Positions 52,791 through 61,893 of a DNA stretch of 64,000 nt are shown here, piece by piece. The notes below the pieces were generated by a model. It worked only from the letters and a program-made list of their open reading frames with translations, was not told the origin of the DNA and did no database searches. The position numbers and the translations under genes are program-made. This DNA is from JASTVH01 sp042862465 (GTDB lineage Bacteria; Pseudomonadota; Gammaproteobacteria; Pseudomonadales; Oleiphilaceae): the NCBI GenBank assembly GCA_042862465.1, contig JASTVH010000005.1, positions 1-64,000 on the forward strand, written 5' to 3'. Each line of letters starts with the position of its first letter. Position 1 is the first letter of the stretch.

Positions 52791-54140
52791 CTATTCGGGC
52801 TCGGTTTTGTCCACCGTACAGTGCAGTTCCCCCTCGGCCAGCCGCGCCCGGATGCGGTCACCGGGCGCTACCTCGCTGGCGCGGCGAAGAACGGGGGATT
52901 TGTCGGTGCCAACAATGGCATAGCCCCGGTTCAATGTGGCCAGTGGGCTGACCAGGTCCAGCTTTTCCGCAGTGGCCCTGAAGCGGGCGTCGAGGGATTT
53001 CAGGTGCTGGTCCAGCGCGCGCGCCAGTTGATGATGTGCCGCGGCTATTCTTTCCATGTGTCGGGCGATCAGGGATTGTGGGGATTGCATTCGCAGCCGA
53101 TCCTGCAGGTGCTGGAGTCGGGTTTGGCGGTCCCTGAATACGCCATTCCAGGCGCTGGTTAATCGGCCGTCCAATTCGTCGAGTCGCTGGGCCTTTTCTT
53201 CCAGTTCGCGACGTGGGTCCCGCAGGCGGGTCGCCAATTGCTCAACCCGCTGTTGTTCACGTGCAAGCTGGCGCCGCGCAGCCAGTATCAGGCGCTCTTC
53301 CAGCCTTTGCCACTGGGAGAGCCATTGCTGGCCATCCGGCACGACCTTTTCCGCGGCGGCAGAGGGCGTGGGAGCACGCTGGTCGGCCACGAAGTCGGCA
53401 ATGGTGACGTCCACCTCATGGCCCACCGCACTGACTACCGGTATTTGGCTTGCGGCGATCGCACGGGCCACCACTTCTTCGTTAAAGGGCCAGAGATCTT
53501 CCAGGGAGCCGCCGCCGCGACCGACGATCAGCACATCGCACTGATTATGCCGGTTGGCGCTTTCAATGGCGCGGGCAATCGCGGCTGACGCTTCCTGTCC
53601 CTGCACCGGAGTCGGGTAGAGGGTCACAGGAATGGCGGGGAAACGCCGTTTCAGAACGGTGAGGATGTCATGAATCGCGGCACCGGTGGGTGATGTGACC
53701 ACGCCGATACGGCGGGGCAGAGCGGGGATCGGACGTTTGCGCTCCACCGCAAAAAGCCCCTCGCTCTCAAGGCGCGCCTTCAGGGCATCGAAAGCGCGTT
53801 GCAGTGCGCCCAGGCCTGCGGGTTCGATACTTTCGACAATCAGCTGGAAGTCGCCTCGGGATTCGTAGAGGCTGACTTTCGCGCGCAGCAGGACCTGATC
53901 GCCTTCCTTGGGCAAGGTACGAACCGATTGGTTGCGGTTGCGGAACATGGCGCATTTGACCTGCGCCTTGCTGTCCTTGAGGGCAAAATACCAGTGGCCG
54001 GAGCTCGGGCGGGCGAAGTTGGACAGCTCGCCTTCCACATAGACCTGGAGGAAACTCACCTCCAGGAGGTGGCGCACCTGACGATTGAGTTCGCTGACAG
54101 AGAGTGCTTGCTGGTGAACAGTGGCGTGGGACTGGTCCAT
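52791..54140 (-). CDS. xseA: Exodeoxyribonuclease VII large subunit
   Basis: XseA with XseB forms exonuclease VII, which degrades single-stranded DNA from both ends. The 449-residue product has the N-terminal OB-fold (VSELNRQVRHLLEVSFLQVYVEGELSNFARPSSGHWYF) and the catalytic domain (RIGVVTSPTGAAIHDIL, then VLIVGRGGGSLEDLWPFNEE, VVSAVGHEVDVTIADFVAD). A long coiled-coil (about residues 270-400) for XseB binding follows, then a short C-terminal tail. I start it at the ATG at 54140; the frame is open 13 codons further. xseB is not adjacent. Confidence 0.95.
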   Translation of the reverse strand: MDQSHATVHQQALSVSELNRQVRHLLEVSFLQVYVEGELSNFARPSSGHWYFALKDSKAQVKCAMFRNRNQSVRTLPKEGDQVLLRAKVSLYESRGDFQLIVESIEPAGLGALQRAFDALKARLESEGLFAVERKRPIPALPRRIGVVTSPTGAAIHDILTVLKRRFPAIPVTLYPTPVQGQEASAAIARAIESANRHNQCDVLIVGRGGGSLEDLWPFNEEVVARAIAASQIPVVSAVGHEVDVTIADFVADQRAPTPSAAAEKVVPDGQQWLSQWQRLEERLILAARRQLAREQQRVEQLATRLRDPRRELEEKAQRLDELDGRLTSAWNGVFRDRQTRLQHLQDRLRMQSPQSLIARHMERIAAAHHQLARALDQHLKSLDARFRATAEKLDLVSPLATLNRGYAIVGTDKSPVLRRASEVAPGDRIRARLAEGELHCTVDKTEPE

Positions 54141-54308
54141 GCTCGCTTCCGGTAATGAAACTGCCTGAAGTTTACGCAAAAAACACAGTTCATTGAATGG
54201 GTTGGGTGCGTTTTTTGAAAGTGGTGTTAAAGAGATAACATCGCTAGCACGGTGCGGAGGCTGCGTAATGGCGTCCGCCGAAGGTAACGACGATCAAGGA
54301 GGTTTTTG

Positions 54309-55211
54309 GTGCCGCGGCTATTTCGGTCCACACCCTGGCTGTTGGTCCAGACCGGTATCCTGCTGGGCTCCATGTTGGCAACGGTCAACTGGGCCGGGAA
54401 GGCCGGATGGGGAGCGCTTCTGTTTACGGCTGCTCCGCTGCTGTTGAGTGGCAGTGTGTTGGCGGCGTTGGGCACCATCCAGGAAGGTGCTCAAAGTGTG
54501 CGGTTCTGGTGTTATTCAGCGTTGTCCGGTGCCCTGGGTATTGCCTTTCCCAATTTGATCGTGTTTCTGACGCTGCAAAAGGATTCGGTCATCACCGCTT
54601 CGGTGTTCTATCTATTGGCGCCGGTCTTTACCCAGGGGCTGAGCTGGCTTTTCGGTCATGAGAGGCCGTCTTTGTCCCGGGTGGTGGGCATCAGTCTGGG
54701 GCTGCTTGGCGCCCTGATCCTGGTATTGGGGCCGGCCTGGGAGGCCGGGCGGCTGGAAGAGCAGCATGTTCCCTGGATGGGGCTATTCATTCCCCTGTCA
54801 CTGTCGCTGGGGAACATCTATCGCAAGCGCTTTATGCCCGGGGGGATGGGCGAGCCGATGCTGGCCGGAGGCATGTTGCTGGCCAGCGGTCTGGGCCTCG
54901 TGCCGGTTATGGCGCTTTGGCCGAGCTGGAGCGAGGGGGCAATGGCCGCGGGTGGCTGGGAGCCTCTGGTGCTGCAGGTCGCAGTCATGGTGTTCGGGTT
55001 TGCCAGCTATTTCCGTTTTCTGCGGGTGGTGGACCCTGTGTATTTCAGTCAATTGGGCTACGTCGTCACGCTGACTGGGGGCATTGCGGGAATACTTGTA
55101 TTTGGGGATCAACTGGGCGGTCATCACCTGATCAGCGTTGCGCTGGTCGTGGCCGGCATCTGGCTGGTAAATCGGGCCGGGATTGTCGGGAAGCTGGGGT
55201 TCAGGCGCTAG
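54309..55211 (+). CDS. EamA/DMT-superfamily transporter
   Basis: The 300-residue integral membrane protein has about ten hydrophobic helices arranged as two EamA repeats. It shows the typical second half (VDPVYFSQLGYVVTLTGGIAGILVFGDQL). Members export amino acids, nucleosides or other metabolites. The GTG at 54309 follows AAGGAGG by six bases, which decides against the TTG one codon upstream. It is monocistronic between the divergent xseA and guaB. The substrate is unknown. Confidence 0.82.
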   Translation: MPRLFRSTPWLLVQTGILLGSMLATVNWAGKAGWGALLFTAAPLLLSGSVLAALGTIQEGAQSVRFWCYSALSGALGIAFPNLIVFLTLQKDSVITASVFYLLAPVFTQGLSWLFGHERPSLSRVVGISLGLLGALILVLGPAWEAGRLEEQHVPWMGLFIPLSLSLGNIYRKRFMPGGMGEPMLAGGMLLASGLGLVPVMALWPSWSEGAMAAGGWEPLVLQVAVMVFGFASYFRFLRVVDPVYFSQLGYVVTLTGGIAGILVFGDQLGGHHLISVALVVAGIWLVNRAGIVGKLGFRR

Positions 55212-55259
55212 AGCAGTGCACCAGGATTTCCTGGGTAACAAAACTTGCCGGACAGCGAG

Positions 55260-55289
55260 TTTACGCTGGTGCCCGGCACGCTTTATAAT
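55260..55289 (+). promoter_or_regulatory. Probable sigma-70 promoter of guaB
   Basis: A perfect -10 box TATAAT (55284-55289) is preceded at 18 bases by TTTACG (55260-55265), a weak -35. It lies 38 bases before the guaB ATG, leaving a short leader with no sign of a purine riboswitch. Confidence 0.6.
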
Positions 55290-55327
55290 GTGCGGTTTAC
55301 ATCTCGCAAGTACTGAAGGTCAATCCT

Positions 55328-56791
55328 ATGCTGCGAATCGCTGAAGAAGCGCTCACCTTTGACGATGTTCTCCTTATTCCCGGTTATTCCGAGGTGCTGC
55401 CCAAGCAGGTCTCCCTGAAAGCTCAAGTCACCCGTGACATTCAGCTCAATGCCCCGATCCTTTCTGCGGCTATGGATACCGTAACTGGCAGTGAACTGGC
55501 CATCGCCATGGCACAGGCCGGCGGCATCGGCATCATTCACAAGAACATGACGGTGGACCAGCAGGCCGCTGCGGTTCGCAAAGTGAAGAAGTTTGAAAGC
55601 GGTGTGGTCAAGGACCCGATCACGGTCACGCCGAATACCAGCGTCCGCGAGCTGCTGGATATCACCCATGCCAACAATATTTCCGGTTTGCCGGTGGTGG
55701 ATGGCAAGGATCTGGTCGGCATCGTCACTGGCCGCGATATTCGTTTTGAAAGCCGCCTTGATACCAAAGTCTCCGAAATCATGACGCCCAAGGAGAAGCT
55801 GGTCACTGTCCAGGAGGGCGCGGATGTCGAGGAAGTGAAGGAGTTGCTTCACCGCAACCGGATCGAAAAGGTGCTGGTTGTGAACGATAACTTCGAGCTG
55901 CGCGGCCTGATCACGGTGAAGGATATCCAGAAGGCCCAGGACTATCCGGATGCCTGCAAGGACGAGCAGGGGCGTTTGCGCTGTGGTGCCGCGGTGAGTA
56001 CAGGTGGTGACACCGAGGAGCGGATCACCGCGCTGGTCCAGGCCGGTGTAGATGTGATTGTTGTGGATACCGCCCACGGTCACTCCAAAGGGGTGCTGGA
56101 GCGGGTGCGCTGGGTCAAGCAGACTTACCCTGAAGTGCAGGTCATCGGTGGCAACATTGCCACAGCGGAGGCTGCGCTGGCGCTGGCAGATGCCGGAGCA
56201 GATGCGGTCAAGGTGGGTATTGGACCCGGCTCGATTTGCACCACGCGTATTGTCGCCGGTATCGGTATGCCTCAGATTACGGCCGTATCCAACGTGGCCG
56301 AAGCCCTCAAGGATCGCGGCATCCCGCTGATTGCCGACGGCGGCATCCGCTTCTCCGGGGACATCGCCAAAGCCATCGCCGCCGGTGCCAACTGCGTCAT
56401 GGTCGGCTCGCTTTTGGCCGGTACCGACGAAGCCCCGGGCGAAATCGAGCTCTACCAGGGGCGGACCTACAAGGCCTATCGTGGTATGGGTTCACTGGGT
56501 GCCATGGGGCAGGGGTCAAGCGACCGCTACTTCCAGGATGCCTCCGAAGGCGTCGAAAAGCTGGTGCCCGAGGGTATCGAGGGTCGAGTGGCCTGCAAGG
56601 GCCCGATGAAGGCCATCGTTCATCAGCTGATGGGCGGTCTGCGCGCCTCCATGGGGTACACCGGCTGTGCCACCATCGAAGAGATGCGTACGCGGCCTCA
56701 GTTTGCACGCATCACCAATGCGGGTATGCGTGAGAGCCACGTCCACGATGTCTCGATCACCAAGGAAGCCCCCAACTACCGAATTGGCTGA
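55328..56791 (+). CDS. guaB: Inosine-5'-monophosphate dehydrogenase
   Basis: GuaB oxidises IMP to XMP with NAD, the rate-limiting step to GMP. The 487-residue product has the TIM-barrel with AALTFDDVLLIPGYSEV at the start and two CBS domains (about residues 95-205). It has the catalytic loop GIGPGSICTTRIVAG with the active Cys, the ADGGIRFSGDIAKA segment and the flap RGMGSLGAM. Length equals that of the family. It is followed by a strong terminator and then guaA, so guaA may be partly uncoupled. Confidence 0.97.
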   Translation: MLRIAEEALTFDDVLLIPGYSEVLPKQVSLKAQVTRDIQLNAPILSAAMDTVTGSELAIAMAQAGGIGIIHKNMTVDQQAAAVRKVKKFESGVVKDPITVTPNTSVRELLDITHANNISGLPVVDGKDLVGIVTGRDIRFESRLDTKVSEIMTPKEKLVTVQEGADVEEVKELLHRNRIEKVLVVNDNFELRGLITVKDIQKAQDYPDACKDEQGRLRCGAAVSTGGDTEERITALVQAGVDVIVVDTAHGHSKGVLERVRWVKQTYPEVQVIGGNIATAEAALALADAGADAVKVGIGPGSICTTRIVAGIGMPQITAVSNVAEALKDRGIPLIADGGIRFSGDIAKAIAAGANCVMVGSLLAGTDEAPGEIELYQGRTYKAYRGMGSLGAMGQGSSDRYFQDASEGVEKLVPEGIEGRVACKGPMKAIVHQLMGGLRASMGYTGCATIEEMRTRPQFARITNAGMRESHVHDVSITKEAPNYRIG

Positions 56792-56797
56792 TGTCAC

Positions 56798-56825
56798 GCC
56801 GAAGCCCGAAGGGCTTCGGCTTTTT
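56798..56825 (+). terminator. Terminator between guaB and guaA
   Basis: A perfect 10-bp stem GCCGAAGCCC / GGGCTTCGGC with a GAA loop is followed by TTTTT, 7 bases after the guaB stop and only 20 bases before the guaA start. It should limit read-through into guaA. No separate guaA promoter is obvious, so partial read-through is likely. Confidence 0.85.
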
Positions 56826-56845
56826 GTTTCTGTTTGAGGACCCTA

Positions 56846-58423
56846 ATGGCTCAAAACATTCATGCCCATCGCATTCTGATTCTGGATTTCGGCTCTCAAT
56901 ACACGCAGTTGATTGCACGCCGTATCCGTGAAATCGGTGTCTACTGTGAGATCAAGCCGTTCGATATTACCCCCGAGGAAATTGAAGCCTTTGCGCCCAA
57001 GGGGATGATCCTGGCCGGTGGCCCGGAGTCGGTCACCCAGCTGGGCGGTCCCCGGGCGCCGGATTGTGTCTTCGAATCGGGCCTGCCAATCCTCGGGATC
57101 TGCTATGGCATGCAGACCATGGCGGAACAGCTGGGAGGCAAAGTGGCCGGTTCCGATAAGCGCGAATTTGGTTACGCCCAGGTAAAGGTTCGCACAGAGA
57201 GCCCGCTGCTCAAGGATATCTCCGACCACGTGACCGACCGCGGAGAAAACATCCTGGATGTCTGGATGAGTCATGGAGACAAGGTGGTTGGGTTACCGGA
57301 GGGGTTTGAGCTGGTCGCTTCCACGGAGAGCGCTCCGATCGCGGCGATGCAGGACACCCGCCGTAACTTTTACGGCGTTCAGTTCCATCCCGAGGTAACA
57401 CATACCCTTCAGGGCAGGCGCATCCTGGAACACTTCACCCGCGATATCTGCGGCTGCGAAGCATTGTGGACGCCCAGTCAGATCGTCGAGGATGCCATCG
57501 AACAGATCCGCAACCAGGTGGGCGGCGACAAGGTCCTGTTGGGACTTTCCGGCGGGGTGGACTCCTCCGTCACGGCCGCGCTGCTGCATCGGGCGATCGG
57601 TGATCAGCTGACCTGTGTATTTGTCGACAATGGCCTGCTTCGCCTTCATGAAGGGGACCAGGTCATGGACATGTTCGCCAAGAGCATGGGCGTCAAGGTG
57701 ATCCGGGCCGATGCCGAAGACCTGTTCCTCAATCGTCTGAACGGGGTCGAGGATCCGGAGGACAAACGTCGGATCATCGGCAACACCTTTATTGAAGTGT
57801 TCGATGATGAAGCGGCCCGTATCAAGGACGTGAACTGGCTGGCCCAGGGCACGATTTATCCGGATGTCATCGAGTCGGCAGCGTCCAAGACCGGCAAGGC
57901 GCATGTGATTAAATCACATCACAATGTGGGCGGTCTGCCTGAAACCATGAAACTGAAGCTTGTTGAGCCCCTCCGGGAGCTGTTCAAGGATGAGGTTCGC
58001 AAGATCGGCCTGGAACTGGGGCTGCCCTACGATATGGTCTATCGTCATCCGTTCCCCGGGCCGGGACTGGGCGTGCGGATTCTTGGCGAGGTCAAAAAAG
58101 AGTATGCCGACATCCTGCGCCGGGCGGACGCGATCTTCCTCGAGGAATTGCACCGTGCCGATCTGTATCACAAGACCAGCCAGGCTTTTGCCGTCTTCCT
58201 GCCGGTAAAATCGGTGGGAGTGGTCGGCGATGCGCGTCGCTATGAGTATGTGATTGCCCTGCGCGCCGTGGAAACCGTGGACTTCATGACAGCGCGCTGG
58301 GCCCGTCTTCCCTACGAGGTGCTGGAGGCAGCCTCCAATCGGATCATCAACGAGATCTCCGGGGTCTCGAGGGTGACCTACGACATTTCCTCCAAGCCGC
58401 CGGCCACGATCGAGTGGGAGTAA
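56846..58423 (+). CDS. guaA: GMP synthase (glutamine-hydrolysing)
   Basis: GuaA aminates XMP to GMP using glutamine and ATP. The 525-residue product has an N-terminal class I glutamine amidotransferase (ILDFGSQYTQLIAR, catalytic Cys in GICYGMQ, His/Glu in GVQFHPEVTHT). The ATP pyrophosphatase domain follows (LGLSGGVDSSVTAALLH), then the C-terminal dimerisation domain ending PATIEWE. The ATG at 56846 after GAGGA gives the same length as E. coli GuaA. tadA follows after 12 bases and may share its transcript. Confidence 0.97.
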   Translation: MAQNIHAHRILILDFGSQYTQLIARRIREIGVYCEIKPFDITPEEIEAFAPKGMILAGGPESVTQLGGPRAPDCVFESGLPILGICYGMQTMAEQLGGKVAGSDKREFGYAQVKVRTESPLLKDISDHVTDRGENILDVWMSHGDKVVGLPEGFELVASTESAPIAAMQDTRRNFYGVQFHPEVTHTLQGRRILEHFTRDICGCEALWTPSQIVEDAIEQIRNQVGGDKVLLGLSGGVDSSVTAALLHRAIGDQLTCVFVDNGLLRLHEGDQVMDMFAKSMGVKVIRADAEDLFLNRLNGVEDPEDKRRIIGNTFIEVFDDEAARIKDVNWLAQGTIYPDVIESAASKTGKAHVIKSHHNVGGLPETMKLKLVEPLRELFKDEVRKIGLELGLPYDMVYRHPFPGPGLGVRILGEVKKEYADILRRADAIFLEELHRADLYHKTSQAFAVFLPVKSVGVVGDARRYEYVIALRAVETVDFMTARWARLPYEVLEAASNRIINEISGVSRVTYDISSKPPATIEWE

Positions 58424-58435
58424 CGGGCTTCAGCC

Positions 58436-58948
58436 ATGAGCGCCACATCCGATGAAATCTGGATGGATCGCGCCCTGGCGCTGGCAGCCCAGGCGGCAGA
58501 ACAGGATGAGGTGCCGGTAGGTGCCGTGGTCGTGCGGGGCGGGGAAGTGCTCGGGGAGGGGTTCAACTGCCCGGTCGGCAGTGATGACCCCACTGCCCAT
58601 GCCGAGATTCAGGCCCTGCGTGCCGCAGCCAGGAAGGTGGGTAATTACCGCTTGCCAGGTGCCACCTTATACGTCACTGTCGAGCCCTGTACCATGTGCG
58701 CCGGTGCCATTATTCACGCCCGAATCTCTCGCCTGGTCTATGGCGTCACCGAACCCAAGGCGGGAGCGGTGGAGTCTCGTAACCGTCTGTTGGAGCACGA
58801 GGCCATGAACTGGCGGGTGGAAGTGCTTGGCGCCGTCCGGGCCGATGAGAGCCGTGATCTGTTGCAGGGATTTTTTGCGCGTCGTCGAGCGGAGAAGCGT
58901 GCCCAAAAGCAAAAGGCATCGCAGGACGACACCCAATCAAGCAGTTAA
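58436..58948 (+). CDS. tadA: tRNA-specific adenosine deaminase
   Basis: TadA converts A34 to inosine in the tRNA-Arg(ACG) anticodon. The 170-residue product has the zinc-deaminase motifs THAE-type PTAHAEIQAL (His/Glu) and EPCTMCAGAIIHA (two Cys ligands), with the family's GNYRLPGATLYVTVEPC lead-in. The basic tail (RRRAEKRAQKQK) after the fold is common in proteobacterial members. It lies 12 bases after guaA and 15 before galE. Confidence 0.95.
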   Translation: MSATSDEIWMDRALALAAQAAEQDEVPVGAVVVRGGEVLGEGFNCPVGSDDPTAHAEIQALRAAARKVGNYRLPGATLYVTVEPCTMCAGAIIHARISRLVYGVTEPKAGAVESRNRLLEHEAMNWRVEVLGAVRADESRDLLQGFFARRRAEKRAQKQKASQDDTQSSS

Positions 58949-58963
58949 CTGAAAGGATTTGGC

Positions 58964-59956
58964 ATGAAAGTGTTGGTGACCGGCGGCGCCGGGTATATTG
59001 GTAGTCATGTCGTTCGGCAACTGGGAAAGGCCGGCCACGATATCGTGGTCTACGACAACCTCTCCACGGGCCACCGCTGGGCCGTAACGGCCGGAGAGCT
59101 GGTCGTGGGTGATCTGGCGGACGAAACCAGACTCGACGAGGTCTTTGCCCAGCACCAGTTTGATGCCGTGCTCCATTTCGCCGCCAACATCGTCGTGCCG
59201 GAGTCCATGGCCAACCCGCTCAAGTACTACAGCAACAACACCCGCAATACCCTCAATCTCCTCAAGGCCATCAAGGCCCACGGTGTTCCTTACATGGTGT
59301 TCTCGTCCACGGCGGCGGTCTATGGCATGCCGGACAAGCAGATGCTGGATGAGGATACCCCGTTGGCCCCGATCAACCCTTACGGGGCCTCCAAGATGAT
59401 GAGCGAGCGCATGATCATGGATCTCGCCGCATCGGAGGGCGTGGACCTGCGCTATGTCATCCTGCGCTACTTCAATGTGGCCGGTGCCAACCCCGAGGGC
59501 GAACTGGGGCAGGCGACACCCGAAGCGACCCACCTGATCAAGGTGGCCAGTGAGTGCGTTGTGGGTGCCCGGGACGGCATGCAGATTTTTGGCACCGATT
59601 ACGAGACCCGCGACGGCACCTGTGTGCGGGACTACATCCACGTGGAAGATCTGGCCAAGGCTCATGTCATGGCGCTGGACTACATGGCCCGGGGTGGCGC
59701 GTCGGCGGTGCTCAACTGCGGCTATGGCCGCGGATTTACCGTGCGGGAGGTGATTGATACCGTCAAGCGTCTCTCCGGCAAAGACTTCCCCGTGCAGGAA
59801 ACTGCGCGTCGCGCCGGTGATCCGGAGGCGCTCATGGCGGACAACACCCGTATCAAGAAGGTGCTCGGCTGGGCGCCCAATCACGATGACCTGGATACCA
59901 TCGTGCAGACCGCCCTGGATTGGGAGCGGCACTGGCAGGCGCGGCAAAAAGCTTGA
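58964..59956 (+). CDS. galE: UDP-glucose 4-epimerase
   Basis: GalE interconverts UDP-glucose and UDP-galactose, or the N-acetyl forms. The 330-residue product is an extended SDR with the NAD motif TGGAGYIGSHV (residues 5-15), the catalytic Ser/Thr of SSTAAVYG, YGASK with the Tyr/Lys pair and NCGYGRGFTVREVI near the C-terminus. GAGD and DNTRIKKVLGW are typical of GalE. The gene follows tadA by 15 bases and precedes ugd, suggesting a small cluster for envelope sugar nucleotides. Confidence 0.93.
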   Translation: MKVLVTGGAGYIGSHVVRQLGKAGHDIVVYDNLSTGHRWAVTAGELVVGDLADETRLDEVFAQHQFDAVLHFAANIVVPESMANPLKYYSNNTRNTLNLLKAIKAHGVPYMVFSSTAAVYGMPDKQMLDEDTPLAPINPYGASKMMSERMIMDLAASEGVDLRYVILRYFNVAGANPEGELGQATPEATHLIKVASECVVGARDGMQIFGTDYETRDGTCVRDYIHVEDLAKAHVMALDYMARGGASAVLNCGYGRGFTVREVIDTVKRLSGKDFPVQETARRAGDPEALMADNTRIKKVLGWAPNHDDLDTIVQTALDWERHWQARQKA

Positions 59957-60044
59957 CCGGCACGGCTGCCAGGGCAGGGCGTGAGCTACTGCATGGCAGA
60001 CTGCGGATCCCCGTTTTTGTTTTTGAAGGAATCAGGAAACAGCT

Positions 60045-61388
60045 ATGCGAATCACGATTTTCGGTACTGGCTATGTGGGTCTCGTCACAGGCGCCTGCCT
60101 GGCGGATGTAGGTCACCATGTCATGTGTATGGATGTGGATGAGAACAAGATAAGCCGTCTGCGCGACGGTATCATTCCCATCTATGAGCCGGGCCTGGAG
60201 CCCATCGTCAAGCACAACCACGAGGCCGGCCGGCTGCTGTTCACTACCGATGCGGACGAAGCCGTGGCCCATGGCGAGCTGCAGTTTATTGCGGTAGGCA
60301 CGCCCCCTGATGAAGATGGCTCCGCGGACCTGCAGTACGTGTTGGCCGTAGCTCGCACCATTGGCGAGCGCATGGACGAATACAAGGTCATCATCGATAA
60401 GTCGACCGTGCCCGTGGGGACCGGTGACCGAGTCCGTGCAGCGGTGCAGGCGGAGCTGGATCGGCGCGGTAAGCAGTTGGCATTCGATGTGGTTTCCAAT
60501 CCGGAATTCCTCAAGGAAGGCGCGGCCGTCAACGACTTCATGAAGCCGGACCGGATTGTGATCGGGACCGAAAGCGAAAAGGCGACCGAACTGCTGCGGG
60601 AGACCTATTATCCCTTCAACCGCAATCACGATCGCATGATCTTCATGGACCTGCGTTCCGCGGAGCTGACCAAGTACGCCGCCAATGCGCTGCTGGCCAC
60701 CAAGATCAGCTTTATGAACGAGATTGCCAACCTGTCCGAACGGCTGGGGGCGGATATCGAGCACGTGCGTCGTGGTATCGGTTCGGATCCGCGGATTGGC
60801 TACCACTTTATCTATCCCGGCTGTGGCTACGGTGGCTCCTGTTTCCCGAAAGACGTCAAGGCACTGTCGCGCACGGCAAGGGAGTATCAGTACGAGACGC
60901 AGGTCCTGGACGCGGTGGAAAGGGTCAACGAAGCTCAGAAGAGTGTGTTGTTCGACAAGATCGACTTCCATTACAAAGGCGATTTGAAAGGCAAGACCAT
61001 CGCCCTGTGGGGGCTGGCCTTCAAGCCCAACACCGACGACATGCGCGAAGCGTCCAGCCGTGTCCTGATGGAGTCTCTCTGGAAAGCCGGTGCGCGGGTG
61101 CAGGCGTTTGATCCCGAGGCCATGGAGGAAACCCAGCGGCTCTATCCCGACGAGCAGGGCCTCCAGCTGTGCGGCACTAAAGAGCAGGCCCTGAAGGGTG
61201 CCGATGCCCTGGTGATCTGCACGGAGTGGAAAGAATTCCGTTCGCCGGATTTCGACGATATCAAGTCAGCCCTGGGCGACAAGGTCGTCTTTGATGGTCG
61301 CAACCTCTACGAACCGGACATGGTCGAGCGGTATGGCCTCGAATACTATGCCATTGGGCGTGGGCGAAACCGGTTCAAAAATGCATAA
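60045..61388 (+). CDS. ugd: UDP-glucose 6-dehydrogenase
   Basis: Ugd oxidises UDP-glucose twice to UDP-glucuronate, a precursor of capsule and lipopolysaccharide sugars. The 447-residue product has the NAD domain (FGTGYVGLVTGACLADVGH), SKSTVPVG-type DKSTVPVGTG, and the substrate lysine segment ELTKYAANALLATKISFMNE. The catalytic Cys lies in PGCGYGGSCFPKDVKAL, followed by a C-terminal UDP-binding domain. It starts 88 bases after galE. The short gap shows no clear terminator, so co-transcription is possible. Confidence 0.95.
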   Translation: MRITIFGTGYVGLVTGACLADVGHHVMCMDVDENKISRLRDGIIPIYEPGLEPIVKHNHEAGRLLFTTDADEAVAHGELQFIAVGTPPDEDGSADLQYVLAVARTIGERMDEYKVIIDKSTVPVGTGDRVRAAVQAELDRRGKQLAFDVVSNPEFLKEGAAVNDFMKPDRIVIGTESEKATELLRETYYPFNRNHDRMIFMDLRSAELTKYAANALLATKISFMNEIANLSERLGADIEHVRRGIGSDPRIGYHFIYPGCGYGGSCFPKDVKALSRTAREYQYETQVLDAVERVNEAQKSVLFDKIDFHYKGDLKGKTIALWGLAFKPNTDDMREASSRVLMESLWKAGARVQAFDPEAMEETQRLYPDEQGLQLCGTKEQALKGADALVICTEWKEFRSPDFDDIKSALGDKVVFDGRNLYEPDMVERYGLEYYAIGRGRNRFKNA

Positions 61389-61453
61389 TCAGTAGTGCGG
61401 GTGGGCCACTCTGTTCGTCAGGGCAAAAGTGGCCGCTTATCGGGAGAGGGACC

Positions 61454-61888
61454 ATGGACAAGGCCTTTGAGCTGCATTCACGCCTGGCCGCCGACACGGT
61501 GGCGCTGACGCAGTGGCCTCTATGTGAGGTGCGGCTGATGAACGATGCGCAGTATCCCTGGGTCTTGTTGATTCCCCGTCGCTCCGATATTCGAGAGATC
61601 TATCAGTTGAACGAAACGGACCAGCAACAGTTATGGCGCGAATCGGCGGTGCTGGGGCAGTGGCTGATGGAAGAGTTCAAGGGCGACAAGCTCAATGTCG
61701 CGGCGCTGGGGAATCAGGTCCCACAGCTTCACCTGCATCATATTGTGCGCTATGAGGGCGATGCCTGTTGGCCGGCACCGGTATGGGGGCAGCGCCCGAA
61801 TCAGCCTTACAGCAGCGAGGGGTTGCATAATCTGCAAGAGCGCCTGGCGCCGCTGGGAGACGCGTTTTCCGGTGGTTTCGAGCTGTAA
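61454..61888 (+). CDS. HIT-domain protein
   Basis: The 144-residue product is a HIT-family member, with the histidine triad in QLHLHHIVRY (about residues 95-104) and the IPRRSDIREIYQL segment of small bacterial HIT proteins. Relatives hydrolyse dinucleoside polyphosphates or aminoacyl nucleotides. The triad reads H-L-H-H rather than the full HxHxHxx, so activity may differ. It is convergent with fabR; the two stops are only 5 bases apart. Confidence 0.82.
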   Translation: MDKAFELHSRLAADTVALTQWPLCEVRLMNDAQYPWVLLIPRRSDIREIYQLNETDQQQLWRESAVLGQWLMEEFKGDKLNVAALGNQVPQLHLHHIVRYEGDACWPAPVWGQRPNQPYSSEGLHNLQERLAPLGDAFSGGFEL

Positions 61889-61893
61889 GCCGG

